Source: Protonemura montana (Eukaryota; Arthropoda; Insecta; Plecoptera; Nemouridae). From it: a stretch of DNA of 64,000 nucleotides. The DNA is taken from NCBI GenBank assembly GCA_947568835.1, contig OX387602.1, forward strand, positions 16,605,021 to 16,669,020, read 5' to 3'. The notes under the pieces are model-generated. The model was not told the origin of the DNA, searched no databases, and saw only the letters and a list, made by a program, of their open reading frames with translations. Positions 23,826 through 37,600 of the stretch are shown in pieces. Both the position numbers and the translations under genes were made by a program. The stretch's first letter is position 1; each line of letters starts with the position of its first letter.

Positions 23826-26800
23826 ATGGCCCAGCAGCTCGCTGCGCCGCGTTGGAAAGAATGGATCCCACTCGCCACTCAACAAGTGAGTTATTGATGA
23901 TGGTTCATAACATTATATAGCCAATGTTATGATACTCTCCATTTTCTCACAACTTTTTCTCTTTCAAGTTACGTCTTCGAAACCTTGTGCAAATAATTGC
24001 ATTCAATGTGAGCCCAGATAGTAATTCTTCAGCGGGGGGCAGCTCTACTCAAGATTCGGAGAGGGACTCGAGAATAGTAAAATCAAAAAGTGGACCAGAA
24101 AAAATTGCATTTTACTACTCCCTTCACCTGACAACAATGTCAGCTCCTTTTTACACTAGTGAAAAACTGGAGAATGACAACCCAAAATGGAGTGAAATAG
24201 AACTTGCCAACATATTTACTCAAGTGAATGCAGCTATAAATGGTAAACAACTTTGCATTTGATTTTTATGAAACAAGGAGATATAAGATGTTATTGATGT
24301 GCATATGGATGATGATGAATATTAATTCCAGGTATTGTTGTTCGGTTATGGAGACATCAAGAAAAAGAGCTAGACCGTGTGATCACAGTTTGGGGAGTTT
24401 ATTTCAATGGCTTGGTTTACCTTGGACCAAAGCTCATTTCAGATCCATCTAGGCTGCGCGTGAACTCCTTAGTGTTTCAAATGCATGGCGGTTACTTCAC
24501 TGCAGTAGAATCTTTGAAAGAGCAACCATCAAAGTGTCGAAACACCAACACCCTGATTGACAAGCTTGATGTTAAGGCAGGTTATCCTGTAAACTCCTTG
24601 CTTCGGTAAGAGCCATTTAGTAGCTTAGCAAACAAAATTATAATCATGACCTATGTTAAAGTGGTCTGCTTTACTTAAATGAATTTTTCAACATTGTATT
24701 CCTTACAGACTACAAACAATCCAGCATTCAATGAAAAAAAATATTTCTGCTGCTCAAGATCTCAAAGAGAAGATTACTGTTGGGGGTTTTACACCGGAGT
24801 CGTATGAGAGTTCAGTCTTGAGACGTCTTTTGAATGAAAGTCGGCCAAAGGCACCAAAGAGACAAGAGCTAATGAAAGCCAGGGAGGGAGTGGAGATGGC
24901 AAGGTTTCGAGTGGACTTGCTTCTCAAGGAGAAGGCAAGGAAACTGGATGCGCTGCACAAGAGGGAGAAGTTTAGCGCTTCTCTTCAAGAGGAAAATGAG
25001 GATAGAGGTGGTAAAAGATCATTTATAGTATTCATTCCTTCCCTTGTGTCATACTTAGGATAGTTATTTTCTCTTAAAGTGATAAAAGGTAGACAAGAAA
25101 GCTAGCTTTCAATAAAAATAAAATGTAGCTTGTTATTACATGGGAATATATTTTTATTTGCTTAACCAAATTTTATTTCCTAGGCGTTGAACTTTTTGGC
25201 AAGTACCAGAACTTGCACAAAGACATGGAACGGCTGAAGGAACGGAAAAAGAACTACATAGAGACTCGCGAAGAATTTCTCCACACAACTGCTCAATTAA
25301 CATACCGAAGAAAGCAATTGACATCGGAGCTCAACCAAATATATCCTATCATACAAGTAGGTCCCTAATGCAAACAGTTAGCAGTTTCTCTATTAATATT
25401 ATCCTGGATTTTTTACCTAATGTGCTCTGAGTTCAAGGGAGTATTGTCCGGTAACTTTCTGGGGTCTCGTATTCTACATGCCTAATAATTGAGCAGTCTG
25501 GTGTAGCAAATCATGGGAATCAAACTTTAAAAAATGCAGATGCTATTTACTCTGTTCTCTCTAGTTTTCACTATGTGATGAACTTTTCTTAACATTGATA
25601 CCTTGGTCTTATTTGCCAAAGGGCGGAAAATTAAACTTAATTTAAGTCAAAAGTAATAAATTAAGTAATTAAGTTAATTTAAGTAATTTAGGTCGAACTT
25701 GTTTGTTTTGCTGCACCATTTTCTGTAGTCCGTAATTGTACCTTCATATACTTAAAAAAATTCTAGCACTAGTTTTATGTTACTTGGCACCTTTCCTTAC
25801 CTGTTTCAATGCTTTGCACTTGAAACCAATATTTGCCTTTGACCGGCAGATCTCGGAGAGCAAGTTCTCAATCTGTGGCGTTTTTCTGCCCAACTCGGAC
25901 ATATTCAGTGTTAGCGGTACCGACGAAGTGATGATGTCTGTGGCTCTCGGCTTGGTGGCACATCTCGTTCAGATGGTGTCCGTTTTCCTGCAAGTGCCGC
26001 TGCGCTATCCAATCGTGCACTTCAGTTCGAGGAGTCGTATTGTTGACCATGTAGCTAATTTTCCTGATAAGGACAGGGAGTGAGTCTTTTTCATTGTTAT
26101 TGAGGTTTTTTTACTACAGTACACAATAGTTATTTTGACAATTATTCAAAACAATATTTTTTTCCAGATTTCCATTGTATACACGAGGAGTTGATCGCTT
26201 AAAATTTAACTACGGGGTCTACTTGCTGAACAAGAACATCGCCCAGTTGCGGTGGTATTGCGGCATCGCGACTCCGAACTTGCCTGCAACTTTGCCAAAC
26301 ATCTTAGCGCTTTTGGTTCAAAGAACAGGAGCTAATGGGTAATACTAAAATTTTGAGCTTTAATCTTTAGTGTCTTATCTTATAATATAAGAAAACTCTG
26401 CATTTAGGTGTCAAAAATTGACATTTTAACTATGTTTTGTTGTGTAGGCTAGAGCTGCCACTTCGTTCTACATCTGGCTCTTCCGTCGACCTACGCAGTT
26501 CTTCGCAAACCGTCAGTCCAATGGGAGGCTTCCAGCCTGGTATAATCCGACGCCACCATCCCGCCGGATTCAATCGCCACTTTGAGAAGGGCCACCGAAT
26601 GTCCAAATCGATGGGTAGTTCCGAATTAAAGTTTCCTCCAAAACAAAGTAACCCCGAAACCCGATCCACTCACAGTTTGACCGTCATAGACATCACCAAT
26701 ATAGGACACGTTGGTTCGACGGCAAACAATCTTAGTTACTCTCTGGACAAAGGGCTTGATGAGTACGAAGGGATGGGAAAGCCCATGGAGGCCGAGCAGA

Positions 26801-27630
26801 GCTTGGGACTGAAAGGCTCGGTGCCAATCCTGTCTGCAGAAGCACGCGACAAGCTGGGCCCTTTGGACGTGCGAGAGCAGCCAGTCGACGGTGCCCAGTC
26901 GACATTCCTGCAGAGTTGGCAGGCCGGTGGCGGTCTCGGCCAGGTCTACTCCGATGACGACGCAGAAGTCACTTACAGACGATCGAGGAATGCGGTCAAA
27001 AGGGTCGAACAGGAGACTGTGGTTAAATATTCAGATAGTTGTGTGGAGGGAAGTATTTCAAGTGAAAAGCCTAGCTCACCAGTGGGGTCATTTCATGATG
27101 AGTCTGAAGATGTATTTGATAAAGTTGAGGATATCAATGATGTAGCGATATGTGATATTGACATAGTAACTCCATCGCCACATTCAATTGTGGATAGTGT
27201 ACCTCAATTTGAATTGATGCCTAATGTTATTGAAGAATGTACCATTGCTGAAGAATCAAATAATAAATCTTCAGCACCATGTTTCTCTGTGGGAATCAAA
27301 GATATTTTGACTGAAGTTCCCCACCCAATTGAGCGAGAAAGTAAAGATTTCAATAAAGATACTGTTAGTAAAAATGGTAAAGCTGCAAGTAAACCACTTT
27401 CAAATCAAGAGCTACACATTTCTAGTCAAGCAGTTTTGCCGATAAGTGAAGTAAAGGCAGTTGGATCAGCAAATCAGTCAATTTTAGATGACGCGAGTAA
27501 AATGCTCATAGAGGATAATCTATTTGCTAGTGTGGCAAGTAGAACAGAGGCGTTAGCAAATCGTAAGACAAGTTTCAATCGCGTAAGGTCTCGTCATAGT
27601 GCAAGCTCTCTTGAAGACGGCCACTCATGA
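23826..27630 (+). CDS. UVRAG: UVRAG, autophagy / endosome Beclin-1 partner, 8 exons
   Basis: Exons 23826-23885, 23969-24242, 24332-24605, 24709-25007, 25184-25356, 25850-26079, 26168-26338 and 26448-27630 give 887 residues (human 699). UVRAG joins Beclin-1 and VPS34 in the class III PI3-kinase complex II and works in endosome maturation, autophagy and DNA repair. Seen: [13 protein letters not shown] and a C2-like region (residues 20-200, with [11 protein letters not shown]), a charged coiled coil (210-350, [24 protein letters not shown]), the conserved BATS-like block ([53 protein letters not shown]) and a long low-complexity Ser/Glu-rich tail (500-887) coded by one 1.18-kb exon. The tail is longer than in vertebrates and is not conserved. 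Candidate poly(A) signal at 28447. Confidence 0.94.
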
Positions 27631-28608
27631 TAAATGGCAAATTCTACCTAGAAGAATTAACCATAATAATTGAATCGACATTTACAGCCTGTATAAAAAC
27701 ATGGCTTTTTGGCACTGCCTAAAAATTACGATCGACTGAGGAAATATAGTTTTTGCTTCAATGTTCTTATCCTTTACAGCATGCGGATTTCAGATGCTTT
27801 TTGTTCAATGACAAAGTGCCATCATATTGTTAGGCCAATACTGTGTGCTCAGTTGCAGAATGCATTTGATTGCATTCAGATTCAATTCTTTAACAGAAAT
27901 AGCTTTGTGATACTGTGGTGATACCATTCATACTGATATTTTCCTGGTCTAAATTTATCTAAATAATCATGTAAATTTTTCCTATGGTACTTCATATTAT
28001 GGAAACATTTCTTTCAAGGTATATTTGTAGAGTTATAATTGATATGGCGTAAGGGGTTAGTGATTGTGACCAAAATGTTTGCCTTCTCTGCAGTCATTGT
28101 CTGGCTCTTTTGAGAACAATTACTGTTCTAGCTGTAATGAGTAGTTATGGTCAAAGAAATGTTAAAGAGATGGCAAAAATTTACTTTAACTACATGACTT
28201 GCTGACGTTGACATTTTTATCTTTCATCTCTACGAAAACACTCCTGGAAAACGCATTGATTTGTTGGGTTATTTACTCATTTTCCTCGGCCTGACTTCAG
28301 GAATAGGTATTATTTTTATCTAAAAAAATATTTGCTGATATCATGTATATTCATGAATGAAATTTCTTTTATTTGTGATATTAGAATATAACATTATAAT
28401 AATTATTATGTTTTTCTCCAATTATAAAAAAGTAAACATGCCATGAAATAAAATAATTGGACTACTGCTCCAATTTATCAACAAAAATTACAAAATAAAA
28501 TTGTTTCTCCTAAAAACTTGTAAAAATGTTTCATCAATGGCTAAATTTGACACAATATGCGATATAAAAATATAAAATAATCTGGCCGAAATGACCTTCG
28601 TACCAGTT
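27631..28608. other. convergent region UVRAG / coiled-coil gene
   Basis: AT-rich, no exon. AATAAA at 28447-28452 on the plus strand may end UVRAG. The opposite gene stops at 28609, so the two 3' untranslated regions may overlap. Confidence 0.4.
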
Positions 28609-31600
28609 TCAGTGCATTGTGCGGATGAGGTGTCGTATTGTCGTGATGGACTTCGAGAAGGACGCTTTGGCATCATACTCCTCAAGAAATTTTTGGCACG
28701 CTTTCCGCAGGAGTTCACAAATCTGCGTCTCCTCGGACTTCAGTCTCTCCAGTGTATGCAGCTGTTGGCTCAGCAAGCTTCTAATGGGAGTTATCAACGT
28801 GGTAAGCACATGCACAACCAAAAAGATATCAATATGGTAACACTCTGGTGCCAAATCCACCAGAGTTAAACTTCAACCCCATATATTTGGGGATATAGTT
28901 CCTGAATATCCTGAAACGCCATCTGTGATTGGTTGTCATCTTCAAACTCTGGCGGGGTTAACCACTGCTTTGTGGATCTGTCTCCTGGAAAGCTGCCGCT
29001 GAAGCAATACAAGTTACCCCACTCTCATGGCATATTCGACTGGCTGCCCTAGTGGACACTAGTGCACTGGGAGCGATTTGTGTGTTTGACTGATCATGAG
29101 ACTCTGCCCCAGCGCAACTTTTGCAAGTTTGATTGGCTGAGTTTTTGCTCTTGCAAAATGGGGAAAAAAATAAGGCACTGACAGCTGCTGATCTTGTATT
29201 TGGGTGGGAGCGCTCTGGCTCAGACCTGGTCCAAACCCGGTAATAATGTCATCGAGCAAGTTTCAAGCCTGCTCTGGTGCAGGCCAATAAAAATGCCACA
29301 GGATTTCAAAACTAGTGTAATTTAATTTACTTCCCAGCTCTATCACGATAAATTTAGCTTTGACTTTTTAGCATTATTAAGAGCATACAGAGGGAATGGT
29401 AAACTAAGAAAGTAGAAAGAGAATAAAATCCAGTCATACTTCTCAGATTGTAGCTCAACATTTTTTTTCATTAGTCTGGTTTCTTCTAGACGTCTGCTTA
29501 AAAGTTGTTCCCTGGTTTCCTTCAATTGGTTCGTAAGCCACTCAAATCTCTCCTGCAAACATGAAAAAACACACAAAGAAGTTGTGTCAATATATAATGA
29601 TTTCACTTGGGTTTTGATGTCTCCAAAATTCTCAATTTCGTAACATTTCTCTCTACGAAACTAGAAGAGAGCTGCCCTTTTTTTCTGTCACCATTGGGAC
29701 ATACAAACTCTCTCTGTTTGTTTTGTTGGTTATAATAAGAACCCAGAACCAACCTTTCGCAGACGGATGCTTTCGTCGCTTGCCCTCTGTGCCTCCCTTT
29801 CAAGATCTGATAATTTCTCAGAAACCAAGTTTTCATGCATTTCTCGTTGAATCTCTGCATTCTACCGTTTAATATTTCACTTAATTAGCGTGATTATTTT
29901 TGCATTTTAATTGTAGCAGTGAATGTAATATATTAAAAGACTTACTCTTTTCCTCAGTCTTTCGTTGGACATTTTCAAATCTTTTTCATTAACTATTGCT
30001 GCTTTCAATTCGATTTCAACCTTTTGTTTATCAGTGGTTAATATCTTTACTTTAGTCTCAAGTACTTGCACGTTTTCCATTAGCTTCAAAATGTTTTCTT
30101 CCTGCTGTTTCTGTAAAAAAGTATCACCTCAACTTAAAATACAGAAACCATAACCACTTAGATAGAAAGTAACCGTAATGGAAAAAGCAAAAATTACTTA
30201 TTATTTTATTACCTTTTCACCGAGTAATTTTTCAATGACCGAGTCAAATTCTTGGCATTGACTCTCAATTCTTTCTCGCCCCATTTTCTCATAAATAACC
30301 ATCCTGACGGCTTCCAGCAACTTTGTCGAAAGCTCCCTGTGGTTCAGCTCTAGGTTTTCCCGAGATCTCTTCTCTTCTCTCGCAGTTAGCTCGACTTGAT
30401 GCTTTGTCAGTCCCAGGTCTTTCATCTCCCGAAGCAGCAACTTCATTTGCTCCATGTAGTTGCTAGCAAAGCAGATGTCTCTTTTAATAAATTACATTAA
30501 AGAATACAGTTTCAGAGCATCTCATGTCCATAAGAATGAAATCTTATTTAAATTGCAAACGCTTGCAATGCCCGGGATATTTTATTATTATCAACACTAT
30601 AATTGTCTCAAAAATTGATGATGCAATTTCAGTTCCCATTCAATCCAATTTTAGTCCCCGTTTGGAAATCAATTTTTAAGACAGTTAAAGTGTTGATAAT
30701 AATAAAATCTCATGTCCATGTTTGTGAGTATGTTCTCCGTTATGTTCTTAATCCAGTTCCAAACTTTGATCCTTTTTGCATGAAATACATTTTCAGAGGC
30801 TGGCAGTAGCTCTCTAAAACGGTTTAGGAGCAGTCTATAAAATTACCGACTGTGTCAGTTTATTTTCTGCAATATAATTCTTTTTTATGCATTTGCCCAA
30901 TTTTTTAGACATAATTTTGAAACTTTGTGACCAAGGTGGATTTGCGTTTCACAGAGCGTAGTCAATTGGGGGGTTGATTTTGGTTATTTTTTAAATTTTT
31001 TGACAACCAACTTTGATATCACAGTTGTTATTTACATTACAATGTTTTCCTTAACCACTTCTCTTAATTTATATTCCAAATGGTTGGGTCAATTTAGCTC
31101 TTGAAGCACCAATTTCGAGAGGGAAAAAAATTCCAGAAGCAGTCCCTATTAACACCAGTTGCTAACATTTTTTTTTTAAATTTTCTTTTAATTGTGCTCG
31201 TAAGCTTGCAGCTTAAACTCTGTCTTTTTCCCTACATGTAAAGCTTCTTGAGAGCATTTTTACTGTGACTGATGTGAATTGATATCGATGATTTGTATTG
31301 ATATTGATATCGCTAGACATTCTCTGGCTGTAGCGTGTGTGTATTGATGCTGTAATCGAAAACGAGTGCTCGAAACGAGTACGCATAGGTATCATTGTTT
31401 TTGGCTTGAACCTATCTTACCAAAGTTTTAAAGTGAAAAAAAAACAGTTGTGTGCCCCACAACATTGACACAATCATATTACCATCGCTCCAAGTTTAAT
31501 TCACTCAGGTTCTTCTCAAAATCTGCGCAAGTTTCTTGAAGTGTGTGATTTTGCCCTTCAACTTCTGTAATCTTTTTCGTCAAAGTATCTCGCTCCTGTT

Positions 31601-34600
31601 AAAAACACAGATGTAGGAGGGTGTTTTTCAACATTTTCCATTATTTTTATCAAAATTGTGCATAGTTAATTGACTGTTAATACCCCTTTGAGAGACGTTA
31701 GTTCTTGTTTAAAAACCCCAACTTTCCTTTCCATGTCTTCATTGAATTTAGCGACAGTCTCTTTATATTGACGATATTCTGGAAATTTATTAAAAGAAGA
31801 AAAACAATATTTCAGATGTAAAGCTTTGTTAGATATGTGGTTAGACAGTACTTTCACGATTATCTCACACAACAGTATATTGTCTAACTGTGGTCTAACT
31901 TAATTATTAATTTAGCTGATTTCACTTGCCATTATTCAAATGATGATATCTTTCCTTTTCATTGTCAATTATATCAACTATATGAACTGACTCCTTCATA
32001 TTCCTCTCAAGCCTTTTAACAACGTCTTCTGCATCGTACCGCTGCCGTCTCTCGTCTTCAAGCATGTTGCGGAGGTCTTTTTCTGCTTTCCGCAATGATC
32101 CTATCTGCTTGAGTGCTTGATCCAAGCTGATTAGATTACCATCAATTACACTCTTTAGGTGATTCACCTCTTCTTCCAAAATCTTTTTTGCCTGACGCTC
32201 ACTACCAAGTTCTCCAGACAATTTGCAAGAATGTTGTTCAATGTCATAATCCATTACATTGAGGTGTTTTTCGTAGTTGAACAACTTCCTCAGAGCACTT
32301 TGGAGCTCCTCTTGAACACTCTGTAGTTTGATTTCAGCCTTTCCTTTACTTTCATTTAAAAATGATTCACTACACTGCAATTTTTCTCTCAGTTCACCTA
32401 TCTCACTTGTTTTCGCAACGCATTCCCTAGTCAGCGAAGCAATTTTCTTGTCTCGTCGTTTGAGATTCCCATGAAGGTTTTCAGCTTCAATAAGAAACTC
32501 CCTCTGGTTTTCAATTAGCTTGTCCCGTTGGTTCATTATGTTGTTGAAATCCTTAAGCCTTCCTGGAAAAAGTAGCCAAAATTGTCTACAAGTCAACTGC
32601 AGTAAAAATTGTCTGACCTACATGGTTTCTGAATACTTCCTTACCTTTAAGCTCGGAGTTTTCCTCACGTCTATGTACATCAATAGCATAATTGCAATCA
32701 AGCTCTTTCTCGAGAAAAGCATACTTTTCAAGTTGGTTTTCTTTTTCATGCAACTTGTCACTCAAAGCATTGATCTCCTTCTGCATGAACGCGATATTTG
32801 CTGTCATTTCTTGATTGTCTCTGTTTAGCGATGAAATATTAATCTCCATCTGTTCTTTCTTTCGCTCCAAAGCTAAAATCTCAATTTGGCTAGTGTTGCC
32901 TAATTGTGCAAACTCGATATCGAAATCTTTAATGCAAGCATCCTTTTCCGCTGTAAAAATAGTTTAAACATAGTAGAATTTAGTTCAAAATTTATATAGG
33001 AATTATTTGAATTTAATAACTGAGCAAACTTTTACCCAATTCTTTCTCCAGGTCCTTCATCTTTTTGTTGTTTATTTCTATGGCACGTTCAAGCCCCTGT
33101 ACTTTCTCTCGAGCTGCCACCAGTTCACTTTGCATGAACTTGGTTGCATTTGCATGGCAGTCGTCTTCATCCCCTGATGCAAGTCGGGCCTGCTTGCCCA
33201 AACACAGTAGCACACTCTGATCTGCTTCGTGCTGCATTTTCAGTGCACTGTTCTCTTGCACCAACATATCTAGGTCCATCTGGATATGACATCCAACACA
33301 TGTTTTAGATGTAAGGGGGCAGAGATAGAATCCCCATATTCTTACTATGTACTGCCAATTGCAAACATTTCTAATTAGATAAAAAATATAAATTCAAAAA
33401 TTATCTTGAAATTTGAAAATGTCAATCAATGATCAAACATGGCCAGCCATGTAATGAACTCAAATCAAATTTTCTAGCATGGTTCTCAATGTTGATGACA
33501 AAATTCATATTGCTCTGAATTGCCAGTCCAAGCATTATTAGCATATTTATTAATTCTTGTTTTGAGACACCAGTCAACAAAATTACTGTCAATGTTACTT
33601 TTTGGCAACAATACTTAAAAGTACTTCTCTACTAATGTCACTTTTACCTGGAAGCACTGGGTTTGAGTTAGGAAATTATGACTTGATTCAAGCAGCTTTT
33701 TGTTTTCAGTCTTTAAATCTTGAAGCTTATCGGCCAGACATGCTTTCTCTGCCGACATCTTATACATTTCTTTCTCCATTTCATAAATATTTTCACTGGA
33801 TATGTCCCCAAATTTGCATTGTTCATGCAATGTATTCAATTCTCTATTTAAAACAGAATTTGATTGCTGTAATTCTTTCATTGCTGTGATGTAGTTATTG
33901 TTCTTCTCTTCTGCTGTACAAAGAGATGTCTGCAAGTAAATGTAATAATCAGAATTCATTATTTACCTGTTAGTTTTCATAGGAGTGAAACAAGTAATCC
34001 TTATTTACCTGTAGCATTTTAACTTTTTGTTCGGTGCACTTAAGCTCTTCCAAAATGTGATATTTATCCTCTGTCAATTTTTTTATGTGTGAATCCAAGC
34101 CTAACGATGAGGTGGTCGCCAGTGCACTTTGAATTATCTTATCCATTTGCCCGCTAAGAATTTCGCATTGCTCTGGGCTATTTTCCTGTCGTAATTTACA
34201 TATTTCTTCTTCATAAATCGCCCTTTGCTGTGCAGCTAAATCCAAACGTTCCTATGAATCGGAAACAGATAATAATTTTTCTCCATGTATGTAATTTAGT
34301 TTCTGTTCAAATTTTTAGTTGAGCTTAGTTTCTTTTCACCTGTAACCTGTCTACTTCCTGAAATATTTTTTCTGATTTGTTATTGCATTTTTCCTTTGCA
34401 ATGATAGCTTCTTGCAGCCTGGCTTTAAGTAACATTTTCTTTTGATTTGTTTCCTCTAAAGCTGTCTCAAGTTTATCTCGCTTGTTACTTTGGCTGAGAC
34501 TAAAACACACAAAATAATTTGTTAAGAATAATAGCTAAATAAAAAATCATGTCTCATGTAAAGAAAACAAACTTCTTACATCTCTGAATGAGCCTGGTTG

Positions 34601-37600
34601 ATTTTCATCTGGAGGCTTATCAACTCTCGACCCATCTCATTGATATATGTGCGGCTCATGTGAAGCAAGCTCGTCAATGTGTCACTTACATTCTGTACCA
34701 CAAATAATGTATAGTTAACCTATCTCCAATTGAAATGCTTGTATATGGAAATATTTGTAAAAAAACACAACTAATTCTCACTTGGAATCGACTCCAATCG
34801 ATTTGCACACTGCTGCCTGATTCTTTGAGTTGCACTTTGAGAGAATTGATGTCGTCAACTAGAATTTCAGCCACTTCTGTTGATTGTTGTAGAATCTGAC
34901 TTTTCATGGCCAATTCTGATTTGATGGCTGAACACTCAATCTCGTGATCAGCCTCCAATCTCCCATTAAGCACTAACACAAATAGCTCACTTTAATACGA
35001 TCCTTAAAAAAATTAAACGCTTACAATTATTTCACACACATTGGCCTTACTTTTCTGGTTTTCTATTTCTATCTTGTTTGATCGCAATAGCGTTTCAAGA
35101 TGGTTCGCTTTGTCTTGAGTTGCTGCTAGCTGGACCTCTAGTTTTTCCACTCGTGCCTGATAGGTGTTAATCTTGTCTCGGAACCTTTCATTGCTCTTTA
35201 CATAAAAGTGTATTTCGTTTATAGGATAGGACTGGGCATCTGTAAAGGTGGGATCATTTGCATTTCGTATATCTTTTGCTTGAATTTTCTCAATTTTCTT
35301 TAACAACAGGATGTTTTCCTCTTCCAGTAACTGATTCTGGGAAAGAAAGAAAATGAAAGTATCAATAAGCAGACCTTACTTTCACAGAAAATAAAAATGA
35401 AAATGTCTTGAAGAAATTCTCACTCGTTTCCTCAGGGAAGTTTCTTGAGATTCTGAAGTAAGTCGAAATTGTTTCATATTCTCCACCTGTTCTTCTATTA
35501 AGGTTTTTGCTAGACTGATGATATTTTGCTCCCCTGTTTTTTTTGCACAGGAATAAGAACCAATTGCCTGCACTGAAGATGGAAAGGACAGGAAAAATAA
35601 ATTATTGTTAGAAAGCAATATGTTATACATTTTTTTGCGCAATGCACTAAAACGTTCTTGCCAGGGGTGCACAGCTTTTATTTATACTCACACAGATCTC
35701 TTTCTAGGTGCTTATCAGCAATATATTTTACAATTGATTGTTTCACTAAAGTTTCACTCTCAAATATGGTCGTTTTTAGATCTTCAATATCTCTCACGAG
35801 CCTATTCAATGTTTGTTCGAAGGTCAGAATGGACCTGCCTTTTGCAGAACTGGAAAAAAAGTTAACAGATATATTCTAAAATCTTTTGATAAGTCCTCTA
35901 GTCAATAGAATTGTATTATTTAAAGTTCACTGCTTTCACACCCACCATTCAGGTTCGCTATTTGAAACTAAATCGTAAATTGGACTCGACGTGTAATTAA
36001 TCGAGCGCTTTTCTTGCTCTTTTGCCAAAAACTTGTTGAGGTGTTTTTCCTAGAGCAGAGAAGATGATATATAAATATCAAATTATTTAGAAAATTTGAA
36101 GATAGGTAAACCACCGACAAAGCTGATAAAAGTTAAGGACATAGAAACTTGCAGGTTTGAAGCTTCTTGACCAGCAAGCTGAAAATTCCTTGTTTTAGTG
36201 CTTAGACAGTATTACATCAATGTGTCAAAGAAAGGACCAGAACCTACCTTCTGGTAAGCGTGTTCCAGCTTTTGCTTGAGGTCAAGCTTCTGCCGAACTT
36301 CTTCTTGTAGCCTGCAAATTGATTCAATTTCATTTACTTTTTCTGATGTTAGCAAGGAGTATTGGAAATCTGTCCAAAATGCCTACCTTTTCCCACTACG
36401 TAGTGCCATTTCTTTGTATTTACTGTTTTCTTCCTCTAATTTGAGAATCATTGAGCTGATTGACCCTAGCGGAGGACTGTGTGTCTGGTTAGAGACAAAT
36501 CTTCCTCTTCGGGATTGCATTGGATCAGAACAACAGCTTTCAGGTTTTGGCTTATTAAGGAACTTGTTTATTAATTTAATCCCCTTAGTTTTCAATGATG
36601 CACTTGACTTTGATGCATCCAATTGATTGCAGTTAGGGAAATCATTTGTATCAGACTGTTGAGATAGATAAACCGTTATTGTGACGTTTACAGGTGGCAG
36701 AAAAATAACTAAAAGGAGAGTTAATTTTATCATGGTACCCCACCTCGTAATTCATTTCCACCGGGGGATTATCATCTGACTCTTGTGATGGATGGTCATA
36801 GGCAGAACTTCTCATTCCTCCATAAATAAAAGCCGGCCGGCTGAAGTTTGCAATACCTCTAAAAAACAAAACTTTATTTCAAATTGTCACTGCAAACTCA
36901 TATAAGTTTACTCAAATTTGTAAATTTATTGATTAAAACATGTTGCACAATTGAATTTACCCATCAAAATCTCGAGAATGTCTCCAAAGTAAAACCCTGT
37001 CTGGATCGATGTCAACAAAGTGAACGGATGGAGCATTCTGCACCAAGTCAGTCAGAACTGGTTGTGGCTGAGTGAAGTGCATGAGTATGTTCTCCGCCTT
37101 TCTTTCGAGACTAAGCCGCTTAGGTTCTTGACTCTCTCCAACAACATTTTCTCGATGTAGCATCAACAACGACTCTTGAATTATAGGCTCCAGCCTCAAA
37201 GCTGTGTCACTAAGCGAAGTCCTGTTCAGATCTGATGCACGAACAGGATGTGACTGAATGGTTGCTAGAACCGTGTCGACACTTCGCCCTCCAAGCAGGA
37301 TGTCCACCTCGTGCTCAAAAACCTAGTAGGTATCAATAATATGTCAGTCTTTCCCAGTGTCAATCTGAAGATCGGTTATAGAAACTATCCTTATTTAAAT
37401 GGTTTTATTAAAATTCATTATTTAACAAGTGGATGTGAGTCATTAAGTGTAAGTCTATTTAATGTGCTGTCACCTGCTGAGTGTTTCCTTCAGAATCCAG
37501 CAGAACCCACGCCTCCACGACTCCACCCCTGCCTGGTACCCAGGTGTGCTTGAGATGGCTGCGCTTTTTTCTTGAAGCACTCGCAGACTCCGAATTTGGA

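Noticed and set aside
26430..26669. Minus-strand ORF inside UVRAG exon 8
   Set aside because: Antisense shadow of a coding exon whose plus-strand frame continues the UVRAG protein.
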